Assembly: GCA_937996795.1 (NCBI GenBank)
Contig: CALKUH010000042.1
Coordinates: 1 to 30,461 of the forward strand
DNA length: 30,461 nucleotides
Direction of reading: 5' to 3'
Source of the DNA: an uncultured Verrucomicrobiota bacterium
GTDB taxonomy: Bacteria > Verrucomicrobiota > Kiritimatiellia > CAIVKH01
The translations under genes were made by a program, and so were the position numbers. The notes beneath the pieces are model-generated. The model was given only the letters and a program-made list of their open reading frames with translations, ran no database searches and was not told the DNA's origin. Positions 1-8,000 of the stretch are shown piece by piece (position 1 is the first letter of the stretch; each line of letters opens with the position of its first letter).

Positions 1-2
1 CG

Positions 3-260
3 GGGCGAGCGCTGGAGGAGGCGGCTGCGCGAGTGGGGGTGGCCGTCCGTGAGCTGTGGGGTCGGAAGCAGACGGACCCCGTGAAGCAGGCGGTGGCGTG
101 GTGGGTGAAGAGCCGCAGCATTGTAAGTGACGAATGGATCAGCGCTAAGCTGGAGATGGGCAGTCGCACCAACGTCCACCGAGCCGTACACGCCTATCGC
201 GCCCCGCGTGATGCGACGCGGAAGAAGCTGAAGGCAAAGTTGCAACTATGTGCGGACTGA
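3..260 (+). CDS. REP-associated (RAYT-type) transposase, C-terminal fragment, 5' end outside the window
   Basis: The frame is open from the left edge to a TGA at 258-260, so this is the last 85 residues of a longer protein. The visible part has a helix-turn-helix-like stretch (around KQAVAWWVKSRSIVSDEWIS, then GSRTNVHRAVHAYR). It resembles the C-terminal DNA-binding extension, similar to DnaA domain IV, found on many Y1-type (HUH) transposases of the RAYT class in PVC bacteria. The catalytic HUH and Tyr motifs would lie upstream and cannot be checked here. RAYTs are domesticated single-strand transposases associated with REP palindromes, and REP-like repeats occur further along this window. 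Any GTG inside the fragment, such as that at 33, is unlikely to be the true start. An alternative is an unrelated HTH protein; the family call rests on the tail only. Confidence 0.6.
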   Translation, partial: GRALEEAAARVGVAVRELWGRKQTDPVKQAVAWWVKSRSIVSDEWISAKLEMGSRTNVHRAVHAYRAPRDATRKKLKAKLQLCAD

Positions 261-387
261 CCCCTTTTTCCTGCTCTCGGCCGAGGCCCACGGCGGCCGC
301 ATCACCCTCGAATCCCCCTGGCGCCCCCACGGTGACGGCGTTCGGGTGACGCTCCAGTTGCCGGGGTTGTGCGCCACGGGTTCATAG
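259..387 (+). pseudogene. Remnant of a sensor histidine kinase C-terminus (ATPase-domain end)
   Basis: Reading from 259 to the TAG at 385-387 gives about 42 residues containing SAEAHGGRITLESPW, then GDGVRVTLQLP. This is the pattern of the last part of a HATPase_c domain: the helix ending in AHGG, the strand after it, then the G-x-G...LP finish. There is no start codon or kinase body upstream, because the frame runs straight into the end of the transposase gene. The piece therefore looks like the surviving 3' tail of a kinase gene cut off by insertion of the transposase unit. It is short, so chance similarity cannot be ruled out without a database comparison. Confidence 0.5.
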
Positions 388-434
388 CCGCCCGCTCCCG
401 ATTGTGAGCGGAACACGTTTTCGGTAAAAACTGG

Positions 435-456
435 TAATCGTACGTATGTACGATTA
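435..456. promoter_or_regulatory. Perfect 9-4-9 palindrome, candidate LexA operator
   Basis: The half-site TAATCGTAC at 435-443 is repeated as its exact reverse complement at 448-456, with GTAT between. The core CGTAC-GTAT-GTACG has the same geometry as the Gram-positive LexA box (CGAAC-RNRY-GTTCG), with one symmetric A-to-T change per half. It lies directly upstream of, and partly over, the possible starts of the LexA-like gene, as expected for autorepression. I could not place a convincing -35/-10 pair. That this protein binds this site is inference. Confidence 0.65.
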
Positions 457-466
457 TGGTTCCTGC

Positions 467-1057
467 ATGCCCCGCTCCCTGGACATCCCCGCGAAAGTGG
501 CCGCCCTCCGCACCTTTTACCGGACGGCGGGCCGGCCGCCGACCTACCGGGAGGCGATGGAGGTGTTCGGCTACACCTCCATCGCCTCGGCCCAATTCAC
601 CCTGCGCCGCCTGGAGGCGCTCGGGTACGTCCAGCGCGGGCCCACGGGGCGGCTGGCATTCACCGGCAGGATCAACGGCGACATCAAGCTGCTGGGGTCG
701 GTCTCCGCCGGCTTCCCGTCGCCCGCGGAGGAGGAGACGGTGGATCTGCTGAATCTCACGGACTTCCTGGTCCGGCGGCGGGAGGCCACCTACATCCTCA
801 AGGTGGACGGCGATTCGATGATCGACGCGCTCATCGGGCCGGGGGACCTGCTGATCGTGGAGCGCGGGCGGAACCCGAAAAACGGCGACATCGTCGTGGC
901 CGCGGTGGACGGCGACTGGACCGTAAAATATTTCGAGAAGAACGGGCGCACCGTGCGCCTGGTGCCCGCGAATAAAAAGTACCGGCCCATCATTCCGAAC
1001 GAGTCGATGGAAATCGGCGGCATCGTCCGGGCGGTCATCCGGAAGTATGGCGTGTAG
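467..1057 (+). CDS. lexA: LexA/UmuD-like SOS repressor-protease
   Basis: The product has about 196 residues if started at the ATG at 467. An in-frame ATG at 446 lies inside the operator palindrome and would add seven non-conserved residues. The N-terminus (about 1-65) is a LexA-type winged helix (GRPPTYREAMEVFGYTS, then LRRLEALGYV). The C-terminus is a peptidase S24 domain with an Ala81-Gly82 self-cleavage site (SVSAGFPSP), nucleophile Ser117 (DGDSMID) and general base Lys154 (WTVKYF). The AGFPSPAEE segment and the catalytic region look more like UmuD than classical LexA, so this is a LexA-architecture protein with a UmuD-like protease half. It ends 8 nt before the polymerase gene, implying one transcript. 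Expected role: it represses its operon until RecA-stimulated self-cleavage after DNA damage, and the cleaved form may also assist the polymerase as UmuD' does. No strong ribosome-binding site is visible. Confidence 0.85.
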   Translation: MPRSLDIPAKVAALRTFYRTAGRPPTYREAMEVFGYTSIASAQFTLRRLEALGYVQRGPTGRLAFTGRINGDIKLLGSVSAGFPSPAEEETVDLLNLTDFLVRRREATYILKVDGDSMIDALIGPGDLLIVERGRNPKNGDIVVAAVDGDWTVKYFEKNGRTVRLVPANKKYRPIIPNESMEIGGIVRAVIRKYGV

Positions 1058-1065
1058 AGGTTCCC

Positions 1066-2370
1066 ATGGGCGAGGTGGCGGCAATCAGCCAGGAGGGGTT
1101 TCCCCGCGCGATCCTGCATGTGGACGGGGATGCCTTCTTCACCTCCGTCGAGCAGGCGCTCCATCCGCGCTACCGGGGCAAGCCCATGGTCACGGGGGCC
1201 GAGCGCGGCATCATCGCGTGCGCGTCGTATGAAGCGAAGCGGCTGGGGATCAAACGGGGCCTCGCGCTGCACGAGGCGCGGCGGATGTGCCCGCAGTTGA
1301 TTGTCCTGCCGTCGGACTACGAGACCTATTCGATGATGAGCAAGCGGATGTTCGAGATCCTCCGCCGGTGGACCCCGCTCGTCGAGGAGTCGTCGATCGA
1401 CGAGGGCTTCGCCGATCTCACGGGCATGCGGCGTTTCCACGGCTGCTCGTATGAACAGATGGGGCGCGACCTCCAGCGAACGATCCACGCCGAGCTGGGC
1501 CTGACGGTTTCCGTGGGCATCAGCCTTTCCAAGGGCCTGGCGAAATTGTGCTCAAAGTACCGGAAACCCAACGGATTCACCGCGGTCCCGGGTCGCTACC
1601 TGCACCTGTTTCTCCAGCGCCACAAACTGGATGACGTCTGGGGCTTTGGCGCGAACACGACGGCGTTCCTGGAGAAGCACGGCCTGCGAACCGCGTACGA
1701 CTTCGTCATGAAGCCCGAGCGGTGGGTTGCGGCGCAGTTGACGAAGGTGCAGGTCGAGATCTGGCACGAACTGCGGGGGCGGAGCGTATACCCCGTGACC
1801 ACGGAGGAGAAGACGGACTACGACACCGTCAGCAAGTGCAAGAGCTTCACCGCGCCGAGCGCGAATCCCGACTACATCTGGGCGAAACTCGTCCGGAACC
1901 TGGAGTCCGCCTTCATCAAGCTCCGGCGGCATCGCCTGAAGGCGCGGCTCCTGCTGGTGGGGTTGCGGTTTAACGATTTCCGGCACGTCGGGGCCGAAGC
2001 CCTGCTCACGCGGGCGACCGCCGCGCCGGGGGAGGCGGTGCCGGTGTTGCGGGAACTGTTCGACCGCGTCTTCCAGCCCGGCGCGGAATATCGTGCCACC
2101 ATGGTTTGCCTCGGGAAGCTTTCCGCCGACCGCTGCGACCAGTTGGACCTGTTTGAGGACCGGTTGCGGGTTGAGAAACTGGAGGAAACCGCGCGGGTTA
2201 TCGACAAACTCGCCGGGGAATTCGGGAAACACAAACTCGCCCAGGGCACCGCGCTCTACCTCGGCCAGCACAGGCGCACGGCGCGCGACGTCCAGCCGTG
2301 GCGGAGAACAAGCCTGCTTCCCGGCGAAACCCCGCGCCAACGATTGAATCTGCCGATGCTGGGCGAATGA
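1066..2370 (+). CDS. dinB: Y-family translesion DNA polymerase (DinB/UmuC type)
   Basis: The 434-residue protein is a normal length for a Pol IV / UmuC catalytic subunit. It shows the palm motif HVDGDAFFTSVEQ (metal-binding Asp, then Phe-Phe with the steric gate), the fingers motif SYEAKRLGIKRG, and the second catalytic signature SSIDEGFADLTG with adjacent Asp and Glu. This is therefore an active polymerase, not an inactive ImuB relative. A beta-clamp-binding pentapeptide QLDLF sits at residues 359-363, where UmuC carries a similar motif, after the little-finger domain. The N-terminus resembles DinB and the clamp-motif region resembles UmuC, so the exact subfamily is uncertain. It starts 8 nt after the LexA/UmuD-like gene with a short AGAGG ahead of the ATG, which suggests co-transcription and SOS induction. 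It would carry out error-prone bypass of damaged template. Confidence 0.9.
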   Translation: MGEVAAISQEGFPRAILHVDGDAFFTSVEQALHPRYRGKPMVTGAERGIIACASYEAKRLGIKRGLALHEARRMCPQLIVLPSDYETYSMMSKRMFEILRRWTPLVEESSIDEGFADLTGMRRFHGCSYEQMGRDLQRTIHAELGLTVSVGISLSKGLAKLCSKYRKPNGFTAVPGRYLHLFLQRHKLDDVWGFGANTTAFLEKHGLRTAYDFVMKPERWVAAQLTKVQVEIWHELRGRSVYPVTTEEKTDYDTVSKCKSFTAPSANPDYIWAKLVRNLESAFIKLRRHRLKARLLLVGLRFNDFRHVGAEALLTRATAAPGEAVPVLRELFDRVFQPGAEYRATMVCLGKLSADRCDQLDLFEDRLRVEKLEETARVIDKLAGEFGKHKLAQGTALYLGQHRRTARDVQPWRRTSLLPGETPRQRLNLPMLGE

Positions 2371-2403
2371 GTTCCGCGCGCGGATCGCGCCGCGCCGTGG
2401 AAC
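2371..2403. terminator. Weak stem-loop between convergent genes
   Basis: GTTCC at 2371-2375 can pair with GGAAC at 2399-2403, with additional GCGCG/CGCGC pairing inside and an asymmetric bulge. It lies between the end of the polymerase gene and the end of the convergent lipoprotein gene, so it could terminate transcription from either side. There is no clear T-run, so this is tentative. Confidence 0.3.
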
Positions 2404-2410
2404 GTCGGGG

Positions 2411-2983
2411 TTAATCGTCGACGCTGTCGTCGTCCACATCGTCGTCCGCGGCATCGTCGTCGTCATCGTCTGAACCGCTGCCGGAGGAAGGGCTGTTGGA
2501 GTCGTCGTCGCCCTCGTCATCCAGGGAAGCGTCGGAGGCGTCATCAAGGCTGTCCTCGTCCTCCACCTCGACCCGCACCGACTCCGGTTCGGCGCGTCCG
2601 CTGCGGACGCGGACGTTGTTGAGCTCAATGATCGCGCGCTCCGGCACATCGAGCGACAGGTCCCCCTGCGTGCCGTCGCGCGCGAACACCACGCGGCGGT
2701 TTCCGGGCGGGACCCCGGACAGCACGAAGAATCCATCCCCCGCGGTGGAGGACGACAAATCCGTTCCCGTCACGGACACCGCCACGTTGGCGCCGTCGCC
2801 TTCCTCAAACGAGGCGACCACCCCGCGAATCGTCGCAGCGCTTTCCACGACGCCGCCGCCTCCGCCCGATCCGCCGAGGCAACCCGCGGCCAGGAGCGTG
2901 GCCGCGCAAACGCCCGCCCGCAATCCGCGCCAGGCGGCGCGGAGGCGGGCGTCACGACCGTTGGATGGTTTCGACGTCATCAT
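2411..2983 (-). CDS. Lipoprotein with beta-sandwich domain and Asp-rich tail (paralogue 1)
   Basis: This 190-residue protein has an Arg-rich N-terminus, a hydrophobic stretch and a lipobox-like LLAAGC with the acylated Cys at about residue 35, followed by a Gly-rich linker. The middle (about 50-135) reads as a small beta-sandwich of the carboxypeptidase-regulatory-like type, with the landmark DGFFVLSGVPPGNRRVVF and a later VPERAIIELNNVRV. The last 50 or so residues are almost only Asp, Ser, Glu and Ala. The same layout and landmarks occur in the next gene, so the two look like a tandem duplication. An acidic exposed tail could bind Ca2+ or other cations, but that is inference. An ATG one codon downstream is an equally possible start. 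I know no characterised homologue. Confidence 0.75.
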   Translation of the reverse strand: MMTSKPSNGRDARLRAAWRGLRAGVCAATLLAAGCLGGSGGGGGVVESAATIRGVVASFEEGDGANVAVSVTGTDLSSSTAGDGFFVLSGVPPGNRRVVFARDGTQGDLSLDVPERAIIELNNVRVRSGRAEPESVRVEVEDEDSLDDASDASLDDEGDDDSNSPSSGSGSDDDDDDAADDDVDDDSVDD

Positions 2984-3031
2984 GGAGGTGTGGTCGAAGT
3001 GTGGCGTTATCCGGTGCTGTTTGTACAGCCG

Positions 3032-3703
3032 TCAGTCGTCGTTGCTGTCGTTGTCGCTGCCCGAGCCGCTGTTGCCGCTTGAGCCGCTGTTATCGCCCGA
3101 GTCGTCGTCCGACACATCGTCAGAATCGTCGTCCTGGGAATCATCATCCAGCGAGTCGTCGTCGAGTGAGTCATCGCTCGGATCATCGCTGTTGTCATCG
3201 CTGCCCGACGTGTCGTCCACTTCGATTTCGATTTCCCGCACGCGCGCCTGGCCGCCCTCGACGCGGACGCCCTCGAGTTTGACGACGGCGTTTTCCGGCA
3301 CGAAGATCGGCATCGTCACCGTTTCGCCGTTGTAGGTGAACACGATTTCGCGCTCGCCGGGCGGGACGCCGGAAATGATGAACAGGCCGTCCTCCTCCGT
3401 CACCGCGGTCGCGCCTTCGATGCTCACCGACACGCCGCCGATGGCGGCGTAGGCGGACTGAACGAGAACATTCGCCATGCCGGCGAGCACCCGTTCGCCC
3501 CATGATTTCTTGACCGGCAGGTAGGTGGCGTTGCCGGACGCAAAACTTTCCACCGTGCCCTGGATGGTCGAGGCGCCTGACGGCACATCGCCGCCGCCCC
3601 CCCCGCCGCTATTGCAGGCGGTAAGGCCCGCCATCACCACCGCCAGTGCGGCTGCGCCCGCAAGGGCCCTCATGCCGATCCCCGTCTTTCGTTTCATGCT
3701 CAT
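3032..3703 (-). CDS. Lipoprotein with beta-sandwich domain and Asp/Ser-rich tail (paralogue 2)
   Basis: The start was placed at 3703 because GGAGGAG (complement of 3711-3717) lies seven bases ahead of it; an earlier in-frame ATG at 3742 lacks this. The 223-residue product begins MSMKRK, has a hydrophobic segment and a clear lipobox LTAC with Cys30, then a Gly tract. The domain shares with its neighbour the order STIQGTVESF, DGLFIISGVPPGEREIVF, VPENAVVKLEGVRVEGG. Relative to the neighbour it carries an extra segment near YLPVKKSWGERVLAGMANVL, which contains a hydrophobic patch. The final 65 or so residues are repeats of Ser-Asp-Asp type. It sits 48 bp upstream of paralogue 1 on the same strand, so they probably share a transcript. 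Function unknown; an outer-membrane or periplasmic anchor location is inferred from the lipobox. Confidence 0.78.
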   Translation of the reverse strand: MSMKRKTGIGMRALAGAAALAVVMAGLTACNSGGGGGGDVPSGASTIQGTVESFASGNATYLPVKKSWGERVLAGMANVLVQSAYAAIGGVSVSIEGATAVTEEDGLFIISGVPPGEREIVFTYNGETVTMPIFVPENAVVKLEGVRVEGGQARVREIEIEVDDTSGSDDNSDDPSDDSLDDDSLDDDSQDDDSDDVSDDDSGDNSGSSGNSGSGSDNDSNDD

Positions 3704-3840
3704 CGTCGTGCTCCTCCAGTTGGGTTTCATCCACACCTTCAATCTACACGCCGTCCCCGCGCGGGGCAGGGTGAACCACCTGAAGATTTCTTAAGGAAGC
3801 GACGCGTGCGCCGCGCGCGCGCTTGAGGCATAAGGCCGAC

Positions 3841-4695
3841 ATGCCTACGATGCCAGCGCACATGAACAACGAAGGCAATTCTCCGGTGGATCGCCCGCCC
3901 GTTTCGATTTCCGCCACGCGCGTCGCGGCGTGGGTGTTTGGCGTGGCCGTGGTGTGCGAGCTGTTCTTTGTCTGGGCCGACTACGCGTTGAACTACAGCC
4001 GGGGGACGCCCTACGCGCCGTTGCGCCGTTTTTTCAACATCGCGCGGGAGGACGGCGTGGCGTCGTGGTTCGGCACGACGCAGACGATGCTCATCGCGCT
4101 GACGTTCCTGCTGCTGCATCTCGGCGAGCGCATCCGTCCCGACGCGTCGCGCCTTCAGCGTGCCGGCTGGCTCGCGCTGGCCTGTTTTTTCGGCTACATG
4201 GCGTTTGATGACGGGACCGAGTTCCACGAACGCATGGGATCCGTGTGGAAAGCCATGCGCAGCGCGGAGGGCTCGTCGCGTATGGCCGGGTGGGGTACCC
4301 TGTTCCCGAGTTACGACTGGCAGTTCCTGTTCCTGCCGCTGTTCGGCGCGGCGGGCCTGTTCATGGCGTGGTTTCTATGGCGTGAACTGGATTGGCGCGC
4401 GGGCCGCGCGGCGCTGGCGGCGTCGGTCGGGCTGCTGGCCGTTGCGGTGGGGTTGGATTTCATCGAAGGCCTGCAGTCCTCGCATCCGCTGAATCTCTTT
4501 GCGGCCTGGGGCCGCGACCCGGATGTGGACGCCTTCGCGCGGGAACACTTCCGGCGATCCGGCGCGGAGGCTGTGCGGCATTTCGCGAAGTCGCTCGAGG
4601 AATTCTTCGAGATGTTCGCGCAGACCGTCCTGTGGGCGGCGCTGATCGTTCGGACGGGGCGGCGAGGTCCGGCGGTGTTCAGGGTTGAGCCCTGA
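3841..4695 (+). CDS. Six-helix membrane protein of unknown function with intramembrane Asp/Glu/His motifs
   Basis: From the ATG at 3841 (AAGG just upstream) the product has 284 residues; an in-frame TTG at 3823 is possible but less likely. I count about six hydrophobic helices. Three carry conserved-looking polar motifs near a membrane face: FDDGTEFHERMG in helix 3, LDFIEG in helix 5 and SLEEFFEM at the start of helix 6. A widespread uncharacterised bacterial membrane family shows the same D-E-x4-HE and EE-x2-EM combination, which would suit a bound metal ion. That function is inference from residue type only; I recognise the pattern, not an activity. It is divergent from the lipoprotein pair and followed by a repeat element. 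Confidence 0.75.
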   Translation: MPTMPAHMNNEGNSPVDRPPVSISATRVAAWVFGVAVVCELFFVWADYALNYSRGTPYAPLRRFFNIAREDGVASWFGTTQTMLIALTFLLLHLGERIRPDASRLQRAGWLALACFFGYMAFDDGTEFHERMGSVWKAMRSAEGSSRMAGWGTLFPSYDWQFLFLPLFGAAGLFMAWFLWRELDWRAGRAALAASVGLLAVAVGLDFIEGLQSSHPLNLFAAWGRDPDVDAFAREHFRRSGAEAVRHFAKSLEEFFEMFAQTVLWAALIVRTGRRGPAVFRVEP

Positions 4696-4728
4696 GTGTG
4701 GATTCAGCTAAACCTGAAAAAAGCTTTT

Positions 4729-4851
4729 GGACGGGATGGACCGGATATACGGGATTGAAGAGGAACCGCTTGTGTGGTGCGCGGACTTCACTCGCATTGT
4801 CGATGCCTGATTCGACGCAACCCCATCCAGTTCATCCCGTTGATCCTGTCC
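4729..4851. repeat. REP-like inverted repeat built from 9-bp units
   Basis: The left arm (4729-4755) is three tandem 9-mers: GGACGGGAT, GGACCGGAT, ATACGGGAT. The right arm (4825-4851), read on the other strand, is GGACAGGAT, CAACGGGAT, GAACTGGAT. All six fit the form RNACNGGAT closely, with one unit starting C. The arms are separated by 69 bp with no gene. The transcript could fold into a long imperfect hairpin. It lies in the 306-bp gap between the membrane protein and the efflux operon. Confidence 0.75.
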
Positions 4852-4879
4852 GCGTTTCTGAATGTTCGAATTTAGGCTG

Positions 4880-4906
4880 AAAAAGGCCGCCCTCGGCGCG
4901 GGCGGC
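4880..4906 (-). terminator. Intrinsic terminator of the efflux operon
   Basis: GCCGCCC (4886-4892) and GGGCGGC (4900-4906) form a perfect 7-bp GC stem with a 7-base loop. Five A's at 4880-4884 become a U-run following the hairpin on the minus strand. It lies about 100 bp past the stop codon of the RND-outer-membrane-factor gene. Confidence 0.75.
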
Positions 4907-5001
4907 TACAGCAACCGCCCGTCTTCCCGCGCACTTCTGCTGTAGACGCGCACGATGGGCGCGTCGATGTCAGGCTTTTCAGCAGAATCGCGCGGGGGCC
5001 G

Positions 5002-8000
5002 TCAGGGCACGTTTTCGTCCGGGACGGCGTTGTCGCCAAACCGGTCCAGTTCGCCGGTTGCCTTGCGCAGGCGGGCGAGGGCGACGTTGTAATCGTGCAG
5101 CGCCTGCACCTCGTTGTCGCGCGCCTGCGTGAGCGCCTGCTGGGTTTGCAGCACGTCGAGTTGCGTGGCCGCGCCGACATCGAACCGGGAGCGGGCGAGA
5201 CGCACGCTTTCCTCGGCCTGTTCCACGACCTTGCGCGTGGCCTGCACCAGTTCGGCGGCTTCGATCAGGAAGGAGTTGGCGCGCCGCACTTCGACATCGA
5301 TGTTCAGGCGGGCCTGCTCCTCGTCGAGGCGGGCCTGCTCCAGCGCCGAGGCGGCCTGGATCGTGCGCCCGCGGGTGGAGGCGCCGTCGAATAGGCTCCA
5401 GCTCAGGCGGAGCCCGGCGCGCCAGCCGTCCACGGACTGCCATTCGTCGTCCGAGATCGGGTCGTTCTGGAAATCATACCCGGCGAACGCGCTCAGCTCG
5501 GGGTAGTAGCTGCCGCGCGCGGCGGTCAGCGCGCGTTCCTGCGACTGGCGCAGCAGGTCGAGCTGTTTCAGCTCCGGGCGATTCTCGAAGGCGGCCGCGC
5601 GTTCGCGCGCGAGCTTCGGCGTGTAATCTTCGAACGCGAGTTCGCCGACGACATCCAGCGTTTCCTCGCGACCCGCGGGCGGCGGGGGATAGCCGAGCAC
5701 GCGCGCGAGTTCCTCCAGCGCGATGCGGTAGTTGTTGCGCGCGCGGATCAACGGCGTGCGCCCGTTCGCGAGGGCCACGTCCGCGCGCAGGACGTTGAAC
5801 GGCGACACCGCGCCGGCGTCGAGTTTGTTCTGGGCCGACTGCAGTTCCTCCTGCAGCAATTCGATGTTCTGCTCCTGTACGCGGATCTGCGAGCGGGCCA
5901 GCAGCACGCCGTAGTACCGCTCGCGCACCTGCAGCAGGACGTCGTTCAGTACCGCCTCCATTTCGCTCCGTGCCGCCCGTTCGGCGAGACGGCGGCTCTT
6001 GAGATTGGCCACGTTTTCACCGCCGGCGAAGAGGTTCTGCACGACTTCGACGCCGATGTTCCACGACGTCTCGCTTTCCATGCCCGGCATGTTCAGGTCC
6101 TGCTTCTGCTCCTGGTAGCGCCCGGCCACGCCGACGTTCGGGATGACGCGCCCGCGCACTTCGACCACCGCGCCGTATTGCTGGCGCACGCGCTCGCGCG
6201 CCTTGAGCAGGTCGTAGTTCTGCGCGACGGCGGTTTCGAGGCAGCGCGCGAGATCGAAGCTGCCGCGCCGCTCCATTGCCGCGGGCGTCTCTCCCGCCGG
6301 GGCGGACTCCTGCGCGAGGGCGGGGAAGGCCAGTCCCAGCAGCAGGGCGATGCCGGTGATGGCGGTGGAGGCCGCGCCGGGGCCTGCGTGACGGCGTCCC
6401 CGAATCCGGGCGCCCCAATCGGCGAAGAGCGTGTAGGCCACAGGCACGACCAGGAGGGTGAGGAAGGTGCCGGTCAGCAGGCCGCCGACGGCGGCGACGC
6501 CCATGGGCCGACGGCTTTCCCCGCCCGCGCCCCAGCCGATGGCAATCGGCAGGATGCCGAGGATCGTGGAGAAACTGGTCATCAGGATCGGACGGAAACG
6601 GATCAGACCCGCGTCGAGCATGGCATCCATGGCGTTCTTCCCTTTCTGCATCTGTTGATTCGCAAATTCCACCAGCAGGATCGAGTTCTTTGTGGCCATG
6701 CCGACAAGCAGCACGAGGCCGATCTGGCTGAACAGGTTGATGTTCATGCCCGGAATCCGCGGCACCGCGGCGCTCAGCCACCGGGCGATGGCCGGCGGGT
6801 CGGGGGCGTAGTTGGCCCACCCGTAGAATCCTTCGCCCAGCATATTGATTCCGTTGAGCGCCCACAGCGCGCCGAACGCGCCGAACGCCGCGATGGGCAG
6901 CGTCAGCATGATCGTCAGCGGGTGGAGCAGGCTCTCGAACTGCGAGGCCAGCACCATGTAGACCACGATCAGCGCCAGCACGATGACGAACAGGAAGCCC
7001 TGTCCGGCCTCCTTCAAGTCGGACGTCTCGCCCGCCCACGCATAGCGCACGCCGGGAAATTCGTCCGCCATCATCTGTTCGACCTGCGCGACGACCGTGC
7101 CGAGCGGCAGGCCCATAGGCGTGCCCTCGATGGTGGACGAGCGGAACCGGTTGAACCGGTTGATGGCGGTCGGCCCCGCGCCTTCTTCATACCGCACGAC
7201 ATTGCTGAGCTGGACGAGGGCGCCGCGGACGTTGCGCACATACAAACGGTCGAGATCCGCCGGCGTCAGGCGGGAGGAGCGGTTCAACTGCGCGATCACG
7301 TCATACTCCTTGCCGTCGACCTTGATCTTGCTGAGGTCGAGGCCGCCGAACAGCACCTGCAGCGCGCGCGAGATGTTCTCCACCGTGACGCCGAGCGCCG
7401 CCGCGCGATCGCGGTCGATGTGGATGCGCAGCTCCGGCTTGGTCACTTCAAAGCTTGAGCGGACGTTGGCGAGCAGCCCCGATGCGCGCAGCTTGTTCGC
7501 AATGTCCTGCGACAGGGTGTTGAGCCGGCCGAGGTCCTGCTCCTGCAGCACGAGTTGGAATGACTGGCCGAAGCCGCGGCTCACCGCCTTCGGGATGATC
7601 GGGAAGGCCAGCGCGCCTTCGACCGTGCCGATCATCTGCGCGCCGAGGCCGTTTGGCCCGCCGACGACATCGCGCACCCCGCGCTCGCGCTCCTCCTTGA
7701 GCCGGATGAACATGAAGCCCTCGTTCACCGAGCCCGGCCCCTCGCGTCCGAGCGCGATCGCGGAGAAATAGGAGAGGACCTCCGGCGTGCCGCTGACGAT
7801 GGACTCCACCTGCTGCATCATCCGGTCCGTGTATTCGCTCGTCGATCCCTCGGGCGTGATCATGAACGTGAGCAGGCGGCCCTTGTCCTCCTCCGGCAGG
7901 AATTCGTTGTCGAGTTGCGTATAGATCCACGCCGTGGCGCAGAACAAGGCCAGGCTCCCGAGGGCGACCGCCACCCGGTGCCGCAGCGACCAGCTCAGCA

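Noticed and set aside
1066..2370. ImuB-type inactive polymerase of a mutasome
   Set aside because: All metal-binding acidic residues of an active Y-family polymerase are present, and no dnaE2 or imuA gene is adjacent.
1552..2736. 394-codon minus-strand open frame across the polymerase gene
   Set aside because: It overlaps the catalytic polymerase gene and the lipoprotein in another frame, and has no domain sequence.
2411..3250. Possible satellite or CRISPR-like array because of repeated GTC/TCG triplets
   Set aside because: The repetition is the coding of Asp/Ser-rich protein tails. There are no regular repeat-spacer units.
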